DNA of 46,007 nucleotides from the NCBI GenBank assembly GCA_022360055.1, contig JAKSDO010000177.1, positions 1 through 46,007 of the forward strand, read 5' to 3'. Every line of letters starts with the position of its first letter. Within the stretch, counting starts at the first letter, position 1. Shown here one piece after another: positions 34,877 through 45,600 of the stretch. The translations under genes and the position numbers were made by a program. The notes under the pieces were generated by a model. It did not search any database and had not been told where the DNA came from. It was given only the letters and a program-made list of their open reading frames with translations. The stretch is from Cytophagales bacterium. GTDB taxonomy: Bacteria > Bacteroidota > Bacteroidia > Cytophagales > Cyclobacteriaceae.

Positions 34877-34898
34877 CGTCAGGTAGAAATACCTGACG
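34877..34898. repeat. REP-like hairpin, copy 3 (inverted), in gene 3' end
   Basis: CGTCAGGTA/TACCTGACG with loop GAAA, the exact reverse complement of copy 1. It encodes the last six residues and the TGA stop of the oxidoreductase gene at 34879-35916. A separate 12-bp palindrome GACTCCGGAGTC lies beside it at 34863-34874. Confidence 0.85.
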
Positions 34899-35916
34899 AA
34901 ACCTTCACCACCACCTTACCTGCGGTATTTCCCGTCTGGAATAGCTTGACGGCCTCCTTTAGCTGCCGAAACTCAAATGTATGACCAACGTACGGTTTCC
35001 CGAGATCCATCTTGTTAAGCACTCCCAGAATTTCGTGCAACAGCTTTGCATTATCATAAAGATAGATGAGGTTAAAACCCATCACAGATTTATTTTGCTC
35101 GATCATCTTTTGAGGATCGAGCATAGGCCGTTTATAAAATTGCCAAAATAATTTCAAATAATTGGGTTTATCACCGGGTTGTGCATACCTGGCAGAACCA
35201 TAGACAATCATTCTTCCTTCGGGCGCCATAGCCAAATAGCTGCCCATAAAAACCTCCCCTCCAATACACTCCATAACTATATTCAGATCACGACCATTCA
35301 GAGCATGTTTTAGATCCTCCCGAAAATTTTTGCCCCGCACAAAACCATAATCATATCCTTCTTTTTCCAGGAATTCGAGCTTGGACGGACTGCCTACGCA
35401 TCCAATGGTATAGGCATTAAATCTTTTTGCTATGCGGTTTGCCCAAATTCCCACACCTCCGGCAGCGCTGTGAATCAAAACGGTTTGTGCCTCCTTAATA
35501 TTTCCAAGCTCAATCAAACCATAATAGGCTGTCAATACCTGTACGAGGTAGGCAGCACCTTCTTCAAAATTCCAGGTTTCAGGCAAAGGCATTACATATC
35601 TTGGGTCAATATTTAGGTGCGTGGTATATCCTCCAAACCGGGTAACACCCATAACCGATTGTCCAATCGTATGAGTTTTTACCTCGCCCCCTATTTTGAC
35701 TACCTTCCCGGAAAATTCCAGGCCGGGAATAAATGTACCTTCCGGAGTAGCTCCATATAATCCAAACATGGCAAAAATATCGGCAAAATTGAACCCGATT
35801 GCCCTGACCTCGATTTGTACCTCGTTCGGTTGCGGATCGTTTAACTCCTCATCTGTGAACTTTAGATTGTCTATGGTACCAGCTTTAGGCGTCATTCGCC
35901 ACGATTGTCTTTGCAT
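34879..35916 (-). CDS. Quinone-oxidoreductase-like MDR protein
   Basis: A 345-residue zinc-free medium-chain reductase (quinone oxidoreductase/VAT-1 branch). It has GFNFADIFAMFGLYG near residue 41, the VLIHSAAGGVG cofactor motif near 146, and no catalytic or structural zinc cysteines. It would reduce quinones or enones with NADPH. Full length and monocistronic. The final residues SSGIST and the TGA come from a REP-like hairpin, which suggests that the original 3' end was replaced or that the repeat landed there without harm. Confidence 0.88.
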   Translation of the reverse strand: MQRQSWRMTPKAGTIDNLKFTDEELNDPQPNEVQIEVRAIGFNFADIFAMFGLYGATPEGTFIPGLEFSGKVVKIGGEVKTHTIGQSVMGVTRFGGYTTHLNIDPRYVMPLPETWNFEEGAAYLVQVLTAYYGLIELGNIKEAQTVLIHSAAGGVGIWANRIAKRFNAYTIGCVGSPSKLEFLEKEGYDYGFVRGKNFREDLKHALNGRDLNIVMECIGGEVFMGSYLAMAPEGRMIVYGSARYAQPGDKPNYLKLFWQFYKRPMLDPQKMIEQNKSVMGFNLIYLYDNAKLLHEILGVLNKMDLGKPYVGHTFEFRQLKEAVKLFQTGNTAGKVVVKVSSGIST

Positions 35917-36224
35917 TCCGTAGGTTTAATTATTAAAGTAATTCTATGAGTGAACAACTCCTGCATTCCTCCAGATCGGCAATATACTATTTGTATCAAA
36001 TCTAAAAAAGCCACGCTTCTTCAATCAAAAATTTTTAAATGAATTATATCATTTTTTTAACATTCAAAATAAAAGTGTTATATTTCGTTAATACTCAGAA
36101 CGACTTTCAATAAACTATTATTTAAAAATGCAAACCATCATTCTTGGGCGAAGCAATTTACATTAAACAAAAAAATATCAATATTAAACCAATTATTAAC
36201 ATTAAATAAGTCAGTCATTAACCG
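35917..36224. other. 308-bp AT-rich gap
   Basis: Between the divergent starts at 35916 (minus) and 36225 (plus). It is AT-rich with no convincing gene or hairpin; promoters of one or both neighbours should lie here but none is clear. Confidence 0.4.
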
Positions 36225-36596
36225 ATGAACCATCCGTTTGAAAAGACCGAATTTGATGCCAATTCCGGCGTGACGTGTAATTTAAAACACCTTATTTTCA
36301 ATAAACCTACCAGATATCCAATACCCCTCGCGCATAACATTGTTTTTTCTGCATTAACGTCGTCAAACACCGGAATAAACCTTTTCAACAAAACCAAAGC
36401 CAACTTATACATCAGAGGCCGCGCAACGGTCTCTTTATCTGAAGATCTGGACACTCCTTTTTCTGCTATGTTGATGCCTCAGGCCAACGGAATGCGTAAA
36501 GATCGCCTCGACTGTTGCCCTGCCGGGATAAACCTTCGGAGGAAATGTCCGGCGAATTTGAAACAGCGTCCCACCTGGAATCCACTGAGCGCCTGA
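36225..36596 (+). CDS. Hypothetical protein, coding uncertain
   Basis: A 123-codon frame with ATG start; the product is basic, Cys-containing (LDCCPAGINLRRKCP) and matches no family I know. There is no signal peptide. In favour of expression is a perfect 17-bp-stem terminator 33 bp after its stop. Against it is an overlapping minus-strand frame of 78 codons over the same DNA and an odd composition. It may be a remnant or a structured RNA gene rather than protein. Confidence 0.35.
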   Translation: MNHPFEKTEFDANSGVTCNLKHLIFNKPTRYPIPLAHNIVFSALTSSNTGINLFNKTKANLYIRGRATVSLSEDLDTPFSAMLMPQANGMRKDRLDCCPAGINLRRKCPANLKQRPTWNPLSA

Positions 36597-36629
36597 CCAG
36601 GGCTGTTGCATTTTAAATTAATGGTGCTT

Positions 36630-36663
36630 AAACACCGGATATTTTCGAAAATATCCGGTGTTT
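36630..36663. terminator. Perfect palindromic terminator
   Basis: A 17-bp perfect inverted repeat (AAACACCGGATATTTTC at 36630-36646 with its complement to 36663) folds with a TTCG-type loop and ends in a T-tract. It can act on both strands. It follows the uncertain gene at 36225. The remaining bases to 36873 show nothing else. Confidence 0.85.
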
Positions 36664-36873
36664 TCGTTATAAAAAACCCCTCAATAAGATTTTTTGAACA
36701 CGTACGAATGCAGCAACCCTTCCTCATAGATTGGACGCCTTCTTCACACCGAATCCGGTATTAAGTAAGGCATCGCTCCGGAACAGGATGAAAAATAACG
36801 ATGTCTGAAGGATCATTATGACCCTGCAATGAATTGATACGATGTCTTTATCGTTTCAAAGCCGGATGCAGGA

Positions 36874-38475
36874 TTATTCTCCCTCTTTCTTGTCTTTGGG
36901 TTCAACGGAACCCTTATCAATATTTTTTTGTGCGTCCATTGCATCAGCTTTTAATTCCTTTGCACCCTGCAATAGAGAAGGAAGCTCCATCCCTGCATTC
37001 TTCAATAATTCGTCAATTGGAGGCAATGATTTTGCCAGCCCCGCCAGGAAGTCTGAGGTGGCATTTGATCCGTTACCGTTTCCCGAACCGCTGTCCCAAA
37101 CCGTAACTTTATCGATCTTAATGCCCTTAATTGCTTCTACCTGGGACTTCACAATCTCCGGAAGCTTATCCGCAATCATAAGTAATACAGCATCTTTGGA
37201 ATCGGACCCAGCGGCGGAAACGATCTTTTGAAATCCTTCTGCCTGCTTACTCAAAATCTCCAATATACCATTTGCTTCCGCCTGCATTTTGTAATATATC
37301 GCATCAGCTTCACCTTTAGCCTGTCGTCGAATTCGTTCGGCTTCCGCTTCCGCATCAATTTCTACCTTTTCCTTATCGATCTGTGATGGAATTACGATGT
37401 CTGCCACCTGAGATGCTTTATCCCGTTCGGCCCGGGCCACTTCCGCCTGCTGTTCGGATTTATAAGCTTCCTCCAACGCCTTGGCCTGACTGACTTTCTC
37501 AGCAGCTATGGCTTTCCTATGTGCTTCAGCCTCTTTTTCTCTTCGCTCCGCCTCCGAATTTGCGATATCAATTTTCGCCCTATTCTCTCCTTCCACGGCC
37601 CGGGCATTGGCTTCGGATACTGAGATGCGCTCACTTTTCTTTGCTTCGGATTCCCCAACATTGGCATTTGCATCGGCTTCGGATTCTCCGATCTTAGCCA
37701 TGGAATCTGCCGCGGCAACTTTAATCCGTTCTTCCTGAAGCGCTTCTGCTTCGCCAATCTTGGCCTGCGCAGTCAGCGCCGCCACTTTGGTTCGTTCATC
37801 CTGGACTGCTTCCGCTTCTCCAATAGATCCATCGCGATTCTTTTCCGCCACACTCTTTCGCGCATCATTTACAGCCTTGGCTGCGGCTTCTTTACCTAAA
37901 GCTTCAATATATCCCGATTCATCCTTAATGTCCGTAACATTTACGTTGATGAGCTTTAAGCCGATTTTCTTCAATTCGGCCTCCACATTGCTTGCTACGT
38001 TGGCAAGAAACTTGTCCCGGTTACTGTTAATCTCTTCGATATCCATGGTGGCGACCACCAACCGCAACTGACCAAAAATTATATCCTTTGCCAAATCGTA
38101 TATTTCCTGCTGGCTCAATCCCAGCAATCGCTCAGCCGCATTATTCATGATGCCCGGTTCGGTAGATATACCTACTGTGAATCTCGATGGCACATCCACA
38201 CGAATGTTTTGTCTGCTCAGGGCATTGGTCAGGTTTACTTCAATGGAAATGGGCGTCAGGTCCATAAACTGGAAATCCTGAATGATCGGCCATATAAATG
38301 CGGCCCCGCCATGAATACATTTCGCTGTCCTTGTGCCGTCCGGGCTGCTTCCCACCTTACCGAATACAACCAAAATACGATCGGACGGGCACCGCTTGTA
38401 CCTCTTGAAAATAGAAGAAAGAATGATGATCAGGAATATAATTCCTGCCACCAATCCAATTAATATATAACTCAT
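36874..38475 (-). CDS. Flotillin-like protein with 22-residue coiled repeats
   Basis: A 533-residue membrane-microdomain scaffold of the flotillin (YuaG/FloT) branch of SPFH proteins. One N-terminal membrane segment (3-22) is followed by the SPFH domain (about 30-190, with VVFGKVG and GGAAFIWPIIQDF). A long EA-rich coiled coil follows; in it two 22-residue units (218-239 and 240-261), an 11-residue half unit (262-272) and a 21-residue unit (273-293) recur, each starting I/V-G-E-A/S-E-A. The tail is hydrophobic helix plus an acidic end. It starts 10 bp after the NfeD-like gene, its usual partner. Confidence 0.95.
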   Translation of the reverse strand: MSYILIGLVAGIIFLIIILSSIFKRYKRCPSDRILVVFGKVGSSPDGTRTAKCIHGGAAFIWPIIQDFQFMDLTPISIEVNLTNALSRQNIRVDVPSRFTVGISTEPGIMNNAAERLLGLSQQEIYDLAKDIIFGQLRLVVATMDIEEINSNRDKFLANVASNVEAELKKIGLKLINVNVTDIKDESGYIEALGKEAAAKAVNDARKSVAEKNRDGSIGEAEAVQDERTKVAALTAQAKIGEAEALQEERIKVAAADSMAKIGESEADANANVGESEAKKSERISVSEANARAVEGENRAKIDIANSEAERREKEAEAHRKAIAAEKVSQAKALEEAYKSEQQAEVARAERDKASQVADIVIPSQIDKEKVEIDAEAEAERIRRQAKGEADAIYYKMQAEANGILEILSKQAEGFQKIVSAAGSDSKDAVLLMIADKLPEIVKSQVEAIKGIKIDKVTVWDSGSGNGNGSNATSDFLAGLAKSLPPIDELLKNAGMELPSLLQGAKELKADAMDAQKNIDKGSVEPKDKKEGE

Positions 38476-38485
38476 ATCTAAAAAA

Positions 38486-39124
38486 TTAATATAACATTTG
38501 CGTTACCAATAGTATCTGATTATTGACGATCTCCAATACCTGGGCCACACTGCCCGTAGGTAATTCCTTTTCATCATCGGTAATGGCATCCATGGTTTGA
38601 AATGTTCCCTGAATTTCCACCTGTACTTTGCCATGTCCTTCCCGGTTTGGAGGCACCCTTAAATAAACTTCGCCGGTCCGCCCTATCGCATTTTCCATAA
38701 CCAAGGTGCCGCTTTGGTGTAACTTGCCGATGTAGTAAAAAAGCGCTGCCATAATTACCATCATAATAAGTCCGGCTATCATGGAAAACAAAACCGCAAT
38801 AAGCAACCCCAAACCCATTTGAAGAAAACCAAGCCCTGTCCATCCAAAAAGTGTGAAAAAACCAAGCACGTTTTTATAGGTGAAAAATTGCCATCCCACA
38901 CCATTGTCCATATCTGCGTCAAAGGCAACCGTATCCCCGTCAAAATCGACATCCACTTCATCCGCACCGCCGCCGGCCAGCGTCATGATGATCTGCACAA
39001 TCAATAAAATAGTCGATGGGATTGCGATGACCCAGTATACCTTTTCCGGAAGCAAAAGCGAGGACCACCAAGTTGAAATATCGAGTAACATCATTAAAAA
39101 ATTAATCGAACGAAACAGCAGCAT
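38486..39124 (-). CDS. NfeD/YuaF-like membrane protein
   Basis: A 212-residue membrane partner of flotillin. There are about three to four membrane helices (25-50, 85-100, 105-135) and a C-terminal OB-fold (about 140-210: GRTGEVYLRVPPN, GSVAQVLEIVNNQILLV). An acidic loop (EVDVDFDGDTVAFDADMDNG) lies outside the helices and might bind metal. ATG at 39124 or the in-frame ATG ten codons later are both possible. YuaF-YuaG pairs form membrane microdomains in Bacillus; the gene order here is the same. Confidence 0.88.
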   Translation of the reverse strand: MLLFRSINFLMMLLDISTWWSSLLLPEKVYWVIAIPSTILLIVQIIMTLAGGGADEVDVDFDGDTVAFDADMDNGVGWQFFTYKNVLGFFTLFGWTGLGFLQMGLGLLIAVLFSMIAGLIMMVIMAALFYYIGKLHQSGTLVMENAIGRTGEVYLRVPPNREGHGKVQVEIQGTFQTMDAITDDEKELPTGSVAQVLEIVNNQILLVTQMLY

Positions 39125-39247
39125 TCAACTGCTTTAAAGCAGAATAAGTTTAGCCATTTATTGTGATATTGCAATGCTTTTTTTGAAGAAGTTGATATAA
39201 TTGTAAATAAGTGGTTTTTTTTGAATATTACCGATCGGTCAAGGTCT

Positions 39248-39499
39248 ATGCTATCGGACAACTTCATCCACCTGCCCTTCGTATATGGGCTTTTACGCCG
39301 GGAGATTCCGCATGAGGTGGCCAGGTACCTTCGCGAGAATTCGACGTTTGTCGATAAAGGGTTTATAATCGGACAACTCTACCTGATTGAAGATTATCCG
39401 GGTGCAATTTGCACCACTACTCATCAAAAAGTTTACGGAGACATCGTAGGCGCTAAGGACTCGCAGACCTGTCAACAGTCACAGGCGTTCCTCTGCTAA
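39248..39499 (+). pseudogene. Truncated gamma-glutamylcyclotransferase-like gene
   Basis: From ATG 39248 the frame gives LPFVYGLLRREIPHEVARYL and GFIIGQLYLIEDYPGAI, which match the N-terminal half of AIG2/GGCT-fold proteins (FVYGTLR and YPG motifs). The match stops at VYGDIV (about 39448), and the following residues and the early stop at 39499 share nothing with the family. The C-terminal half with the catalytic Glu region is missing in all frames that I read nearby. The remnant faces the giant T9SS gene. A small active protein is unlikely. Confidence 0.6.
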
Positions 39500-39538
39500 T
39501 AGAACATAAAACGCACCAAAACTTGACCGAGCCTCCAG

Positions 39539-39578
39539 CGGTCCACGAGGAATCCAGGATTGGATTCCTCATGGACCG
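39539..39578. terminator. Long inverted repeat downstream of the giant gene
   Basis: A 17-bp stem with a single mismatch (39539-39555 with 39562-39578; arms GGTCCACGAGGAATCC and complement) and a 6-nt loop. A third CGGTCCA-type arm lies at 39602-39608. It stands 58 bp after the stop of the giant surface gene, between convergent units, with an AT-rich stretch after it. Confidence 0.6.
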
Positions 39579-39635
39579 GGGAATTATATTTTATATCCTG
39601 CTGGACCGTCTTCTACGTATTGAATGCGCTCGAAA

Positions 39636-42600
39636 CTACTTTAACATCAAGCGTCTAAAAGTGGTACCACTTTCCTGAATTAATTTAACGATATACACAC
39701 CTCTTGTTGCTCCATACCCGAAGCTCAGTTCGATATCCCCGTACAGATCGATGGAATCGTATCGCTTGGTAAAGATGTGCGTACCGTTCATATTTACTAC
39801 TTCGATCACCAACGGTTGTGCGTGATCAATGCTATTCAAACGGATGTTCACGGAATTTCCACTTGTCGGATTCGGGTAAAGTACAAAATCAAGTTCTTTC
39901 ACTTCGTTCAGGACTTTATTAAGACGAACCACAATAATATCCGAATATTCATATGCTCCGTCAAAATCGACCTGCTTCAAGCGATAATAATTATTCGGGT
40001 AAACCGGCCTTCGGTGCAGGAAGAAGTAGGTCTGTTTTTCCTGTGTTGTTCCGGCTCCTTCCTCCTTTCCTACTTCGACAAAATTCGATCCATCCGTGGA
40101 ATGCTCAATCACAAAATAATCGTTGTTAAGCTCGGAGGCGGTTTCCCAGGTAAGCTTTACGATGCCATTCTGTTCCTTTCCTGTAAAGGATACCAACTCC
40201 ACAGGCAGCGGATTGGACAGATCGGTAGAACCGAGTGTGATTATTTTTTCACTGAATGAAACCGAAGAAGAGGAATTGAAAGATCCTTGAGACTGGCTAT
40301 GACCGCTGCTGAAGTTGGCCCCTCCATAATCGTCCCAGTTCGTTCCGTTCCAGACCATCACTTCCAACTGCTCGCGTTCTGCCATGGCAGAAGAAACATC
40401 GCTCTCAGCTCCCCAGCTCAAGCCAACAGTTGCCGTGACCCCGGACGGACCTGAATTGCCGTCCGAGATCTTCCAGTACTCCTGGGAGCTCATGGTAAGA
40501 ATGGATGGATCGGCAGGCGACAAATTGGTGACCGATGCTTCGTTAACAGCAGATGCACCAAAGTATTCAGCTTCCCAAGCCAGACCTCCCGTTGACACAT
40601 CCTGTACATAGGCTGGTCTGTAGCGAGTGGCACTTCCTATAGGAAAGGTAAAATCATCTCCGGCATTGGATAAAGTCTTTACTACACGGCCATTAACATA
40701 AGAATCTTCACTAGGACTGGTAACTGCCGCTGACGATCCCAATATTAATTTGTTGCCATTAGTATTGATAATTCCTTTCCTGAATTCCAATTCCTTTGTT
40801 ATCTCAATATCTCCATTTAAGACTAAACTTGTTCCAGTAACCTGTTTATTAATATGTAATATATTGAATGAATTTACTCCAATAAAGTTGCCGGTAATAA
40901 CAGACGATGTAGATTGAATACCAGCAACAGAATTAAACCAGATATCCGCATTTCCGGTCCCGCCGGAGAAACTGCCACTAATAAAATTGAAATCCGCCCA
41001 CAATCTGAAACTATGTGTATTTGATCCTATATCCAAGGCACCTCCATCCAAAACTAGAGACCCCAAAATAATTGTTCTCCCGCTTGTACTACCATAATAT
41101 TGTCCTCCAGTTATTTGAAAACTACCACTGACGAAAAAAAAGCTATTTGTGCCTGCTGGTGCATTTATAGTTCCACTTAATAAATTTGCGTCATTATTGA
41201 CAGTTACAAGCCTGTCATTTCGCATGTTTACAGTAGCCCCATCCACCACCAAATCCTCACAAACGGTCACATTTGCATTCGGTAAATTCCGATCTCCGGA
41301 TCCACTCAAAGTCAGGTTTCTTATATCCGGAATACCTCCAAGAATATCATAACTCCCCGTTCCTCCGTATTCCAGGCCACCGCCGGAGCACGAGAAAAAG
41401 GTGCCGAAGTCTCCTGCCGGTAACGACGGATTGCCGGCCCCATTATGCACGAACTTGAGCGTGCCTATCCCTTCTACGATGCCCAAGCGATGAAATTCCG
41501 TATCATTCACTTCGAGTACTCCCCCATCCTGGATCTCTGTCTTGTACAATTTCACATTGTCAATATCGAAATCCAGGGTATATCCGTTCGGGATCACTAC
41601 AACCGCACCACTCGGAGCGCCTCCGCCAGGCACATCGATATCGTAGCTGTTCCCGGCTACTGACCCACCGTTCACATCCACGGTGTAGGTCGCCACGTTA
41701 TCCGGTATGGCCTCATCGATGCCCGCAAAATAGTCTCCGCTCACTCCGTTTTCATCCACGCCGTTAAATACTGAAGCGGCTGAAAATGAAATGATATTAT
41801 TGGTTTCATCCAGATCCGATGCGTCATACTTATTCACAAGATTGGTCGGATTGCTGAAGGCCAGGATCCTGGCCGGGATGTAATCCGCCTCGCTGTAACC
41901 CGATTCTGTCACTGAAACGTCCGTCTGATCGTAGTAAAACTTGATATCTGCTGCAAATCCGGTGAAATTATTCGCCCGAAGCGTCCAGTAATATTGCAAT
42001 ACATTATTTACGTCCGGCTGGGAAGGCATTCCCTGTATCCCGTCATCGACCGTGGGATGATATTCATTGGCCGGCCTCACCGCTATACTGCCGACTGTCG
42101 AACCGCTGGTCCCTCCGGACACGCTGAAATCCACAGTCACCGGGGTATATTTTACTTCGCCGATCGGATAAGTAAACATGCCCGTATATCCGGCCGGAAA
42201 TATTTTGCCCAACCCATTATCGGTAAAGGAACTGTTGGTTTTCACCATGTTGGTCAGAGAGTATGTCGAAGTGGTACTTATCCATGCATTTTCGCCAAGG
42301 GTCACCGCTGAGCTGCCGATATTAAATACCCCATCGTTGAGTTTTAATCCGCCATCAATGTCAAAATCGTATCCATTGCCCTCGGGGATCACCAATCCGT
42401 TGGAATTCTGTAATGTGAGCATACCGATAGTTCCCGTACCGGAAGAAGACCGGGTAAGCTGCTGCTCTGCCGAACCGGAAAAACGCAGTCCGTCTCCGGC
42501 GCCTCCCGTACTCTGATGAGTGGCATCAATTTCAGCATTTCCTAAAACATCGATCGTATTGCCGTTGTCATCGAATATTCCTTCCGAAATGGTCAGATCA

Positions 42601-45600
42601 TTGTTTATTGTAAAAGCAATACTTGAATTGAGCGTTCCGGCACCCGTCTTATTGAAATCGTAAAACGCGGTCGTTCCTGTCCCGGATATGCTCTGCGCCG
42701 AAGAGCCTGAAAAAGTAGTTTTGTTTGCGCTGGGCGTATACGTTCCATCATTCACAAAATCGCCCTCCAGAATCAATTCCAGAGCATTCCCATCCAGCTC
42801 AGCGCCGGCATCAATCGTAAGCGTATTCGTCAGATTCAGAGGATTCACCTGAATTATTCCTGTCGGGTAGTTTGGCCCTCCGGTAATGGTCAGGCCCGCC
42901 AAAGGTATATTGGCATTGATGCCAAATGAAGTTTGACCGGCAGGTGTATCCGAATTTCCAATAACTATCGTTTGAGTTACGTCGCTGAAAGTCGGCAGGA
43001 TTCTTAATGCCGCGACACCCGGACTGGCGGTATTTTGTCTCACTAATGTTAAAGAACCTCCTGTATACGTAAAATTACTGCCTGTGTTCAGGATCTCAAA
43101 TACACTTCTGGAAGCTTCCGGAGCTGCATTTTTCCCCACTACTACCGTACCCCCTGTTTGGGTATAATCCAATACGCTTTTTGTGGTGATGGGATTTCCC
43201 CGAACCTGAGAGCCGACGACCAGAGTACCAGAGCTTATGTCAATGCGGGCACTTTCGGATGAAGAATACTCGATGTAATTATTGCCATTTCCCGAGCCAT
43301 CATCCATATCCACCGTGCCGCCGTCAATAATCAGCGAGCCGTCAAGAAATATCCCTGAGTCATCGCCGCTTACATTGACCTGCCCATCGCTTACCTGTAA
43401 ACCGGCAGTAGCGGGAATGTTGAAATCGTCATCACCTGTACTCAGATCGATATTGATGGATGAATTGTTGATCACCGCGATCCCATTTTCGAGTGTCAGC
43501 GCCTTATCCACACCCACACCGCTGGTGGGGCCATCCAGTGTAAAATTACCATCAAAAGAGAACGAAGAAGATTGATCCGTTCCCTTGTTTACCGTAACGG
43601 AGTACAGACTGGCGTCTGCTCCACTGGTTTGCTCAAAGTTGTGTGTTCCTTCTCCGCTCAACGTCAGATGCACATAATCCAATCCGGCCCCTGAGCTCAG
43701 TTGAAGACCTCCTCCGCTCGTATTGTCCTGTATAATATTGCAGTGCACAATAAGATTGCTTACTTGCACAGGAGCATTGGCGCTTCTTATATTTACCAGG
43801 GCATTCTGATTGACCAGCTCCAGATCACCCAATACTTCAATTGTTCGGGAGGCATCGTTCGGGAAGGCGATTTCGCCATCGCCCTGACTATCATTGCCAT
43901 TAATATCCAATCGAATAATTCTTAAGTCTCCTTCCACGTAAAAGTCACCCGAACCCCCACTGCTCAACACAAGATTCACATCCCCCAACAACTCAAAGTC
44001 TTCCTTGACCGTTACATCGGACGATATCTCAAAATCTCTGTCTATACTGCCCCAACCATTGCCCGCAATCATCAAGTTGGGCACTTCCGAAGGAATATGA
44101 TCATACACAAAAGAACTGTTGGTGCTCTCGTAGATCATATAAGCCGAATCCTCGAGCGCAAACGCTCCCATATCTACTGAACTGAAATCCGGATCAACCT
44201 GACTACCACCTGTAGACCTCATCCAGAATGCGCCCTCTCCTTTTACAGCTTGAGCATTCATGGCGCCTCCCGGATTGATGCATACAGTAGGTCGGAACTG
44301 AAAATTATATTCATAATTTCTCGCCGTCGGATTGTCGCTCATGTCGAGCATTTGAGTAAATCGCAATTCGGCAAAAGTTTCCGTACCGTCAATCTCGATA
44401 CCGTGAGGCTTCCCATCGTCATATGCCGGATCGCCATATGGTACCCAGCCGACGTAAGCGATATCTCCTGCCTTCGGATAATCTGCGGCTGCCGGCTGCC
44501 GGCTGTCGTGTGGCTCCAGGCTACCGTTAGGCGCCAGGGTCCAATTTGTTATTGTGCGCCAGTTGGTCATCGCGGCGTCGCCCAGCACCCGGGTATAATA
44601 TACTTCCACGTTTCCGGTAAACCTTGCGGGTGCTCCGGCGGTATAGTTGGCCAACTCCAGCGTAAAAGGAGAAGCCCCGCTACCTGTATCGCCGTTAAAT
44701 GTTATGCTATTCGTTGAGGTATTTATATTGGATGCAATTTCACTCGACCTGGTAAAAGGCGTATCGTCAAGGACTTTCCCGGGCACATAACCCGCTTCAT
44801 TTCCGCCGTCCACATCATCGTCATAATAGGTAAATTGATAGGTCACTGTAGGCAGGGTGGAAAAATCCGAATAATCGACCCGCCAATAGTACGACAAAAT
44901 ATCCCCCGATGGATTTGTTGTGGCCAACTGGTCGTCGACCGTTCGAATGGTAATATAGCCATCGTCGGAATAGTTGCTTATCGTCACCTGAGCAGGTGTA
45001 TATTTTGAATTTCCGGTTCCGGGCCCGACATCCACATCCGCATCCAGGCCATCCGTACCTATTCCAATAGGAAACGTCAGGGTTTGATCGGCATTTACAT
45101 AGAGCGATAATCCGCCGTCGGAAGTATTCCCATCCAGGATGAGCATATCCTCCACGGAATTACACCCCCCGCAACTATTCCAGTCTGCCTCGCTTACATT
45201 TAAGTTTATAAACAATTTATCGATTTTAAGATTTTGATTCTTCAGATCAATTCTGCCATGCTTGTATTCCATACGTTCCATATAGACATCACTGACCAGG
45301 GTTACGATATTGCTTCCATTGTTCAAACGCACGTTCCCAAATTTGGAGGTATCTGCTGTGATCAAAACAAACGGGTCCGGTCTGAATTTGATCAAATCGT
45401 TATCGCTGTTGCTGTTTGCGTCGGTTGTCGCACCCGTAGGTTCGTATAATGTAAGATCGTCGTAGTTCAACAAGGTATCCGTGTAAACCCGTATGCTGTA
45501 GTGCGTTTGATCAAGCGTTCCGCTAAGCAATTTAAGAGCGTCTCCATTTATCCTCAATAGATTGTTTGCATTCCCCTCCCTGTTGGTACCGGTTTTCCCG

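Noticed and set aside
36218-36454. 78-codon minus-strand frame
   Set aside because: It overlaps the plus-strand frame that has a terminator, and shows no family match; neither is secure, and this one has less support.
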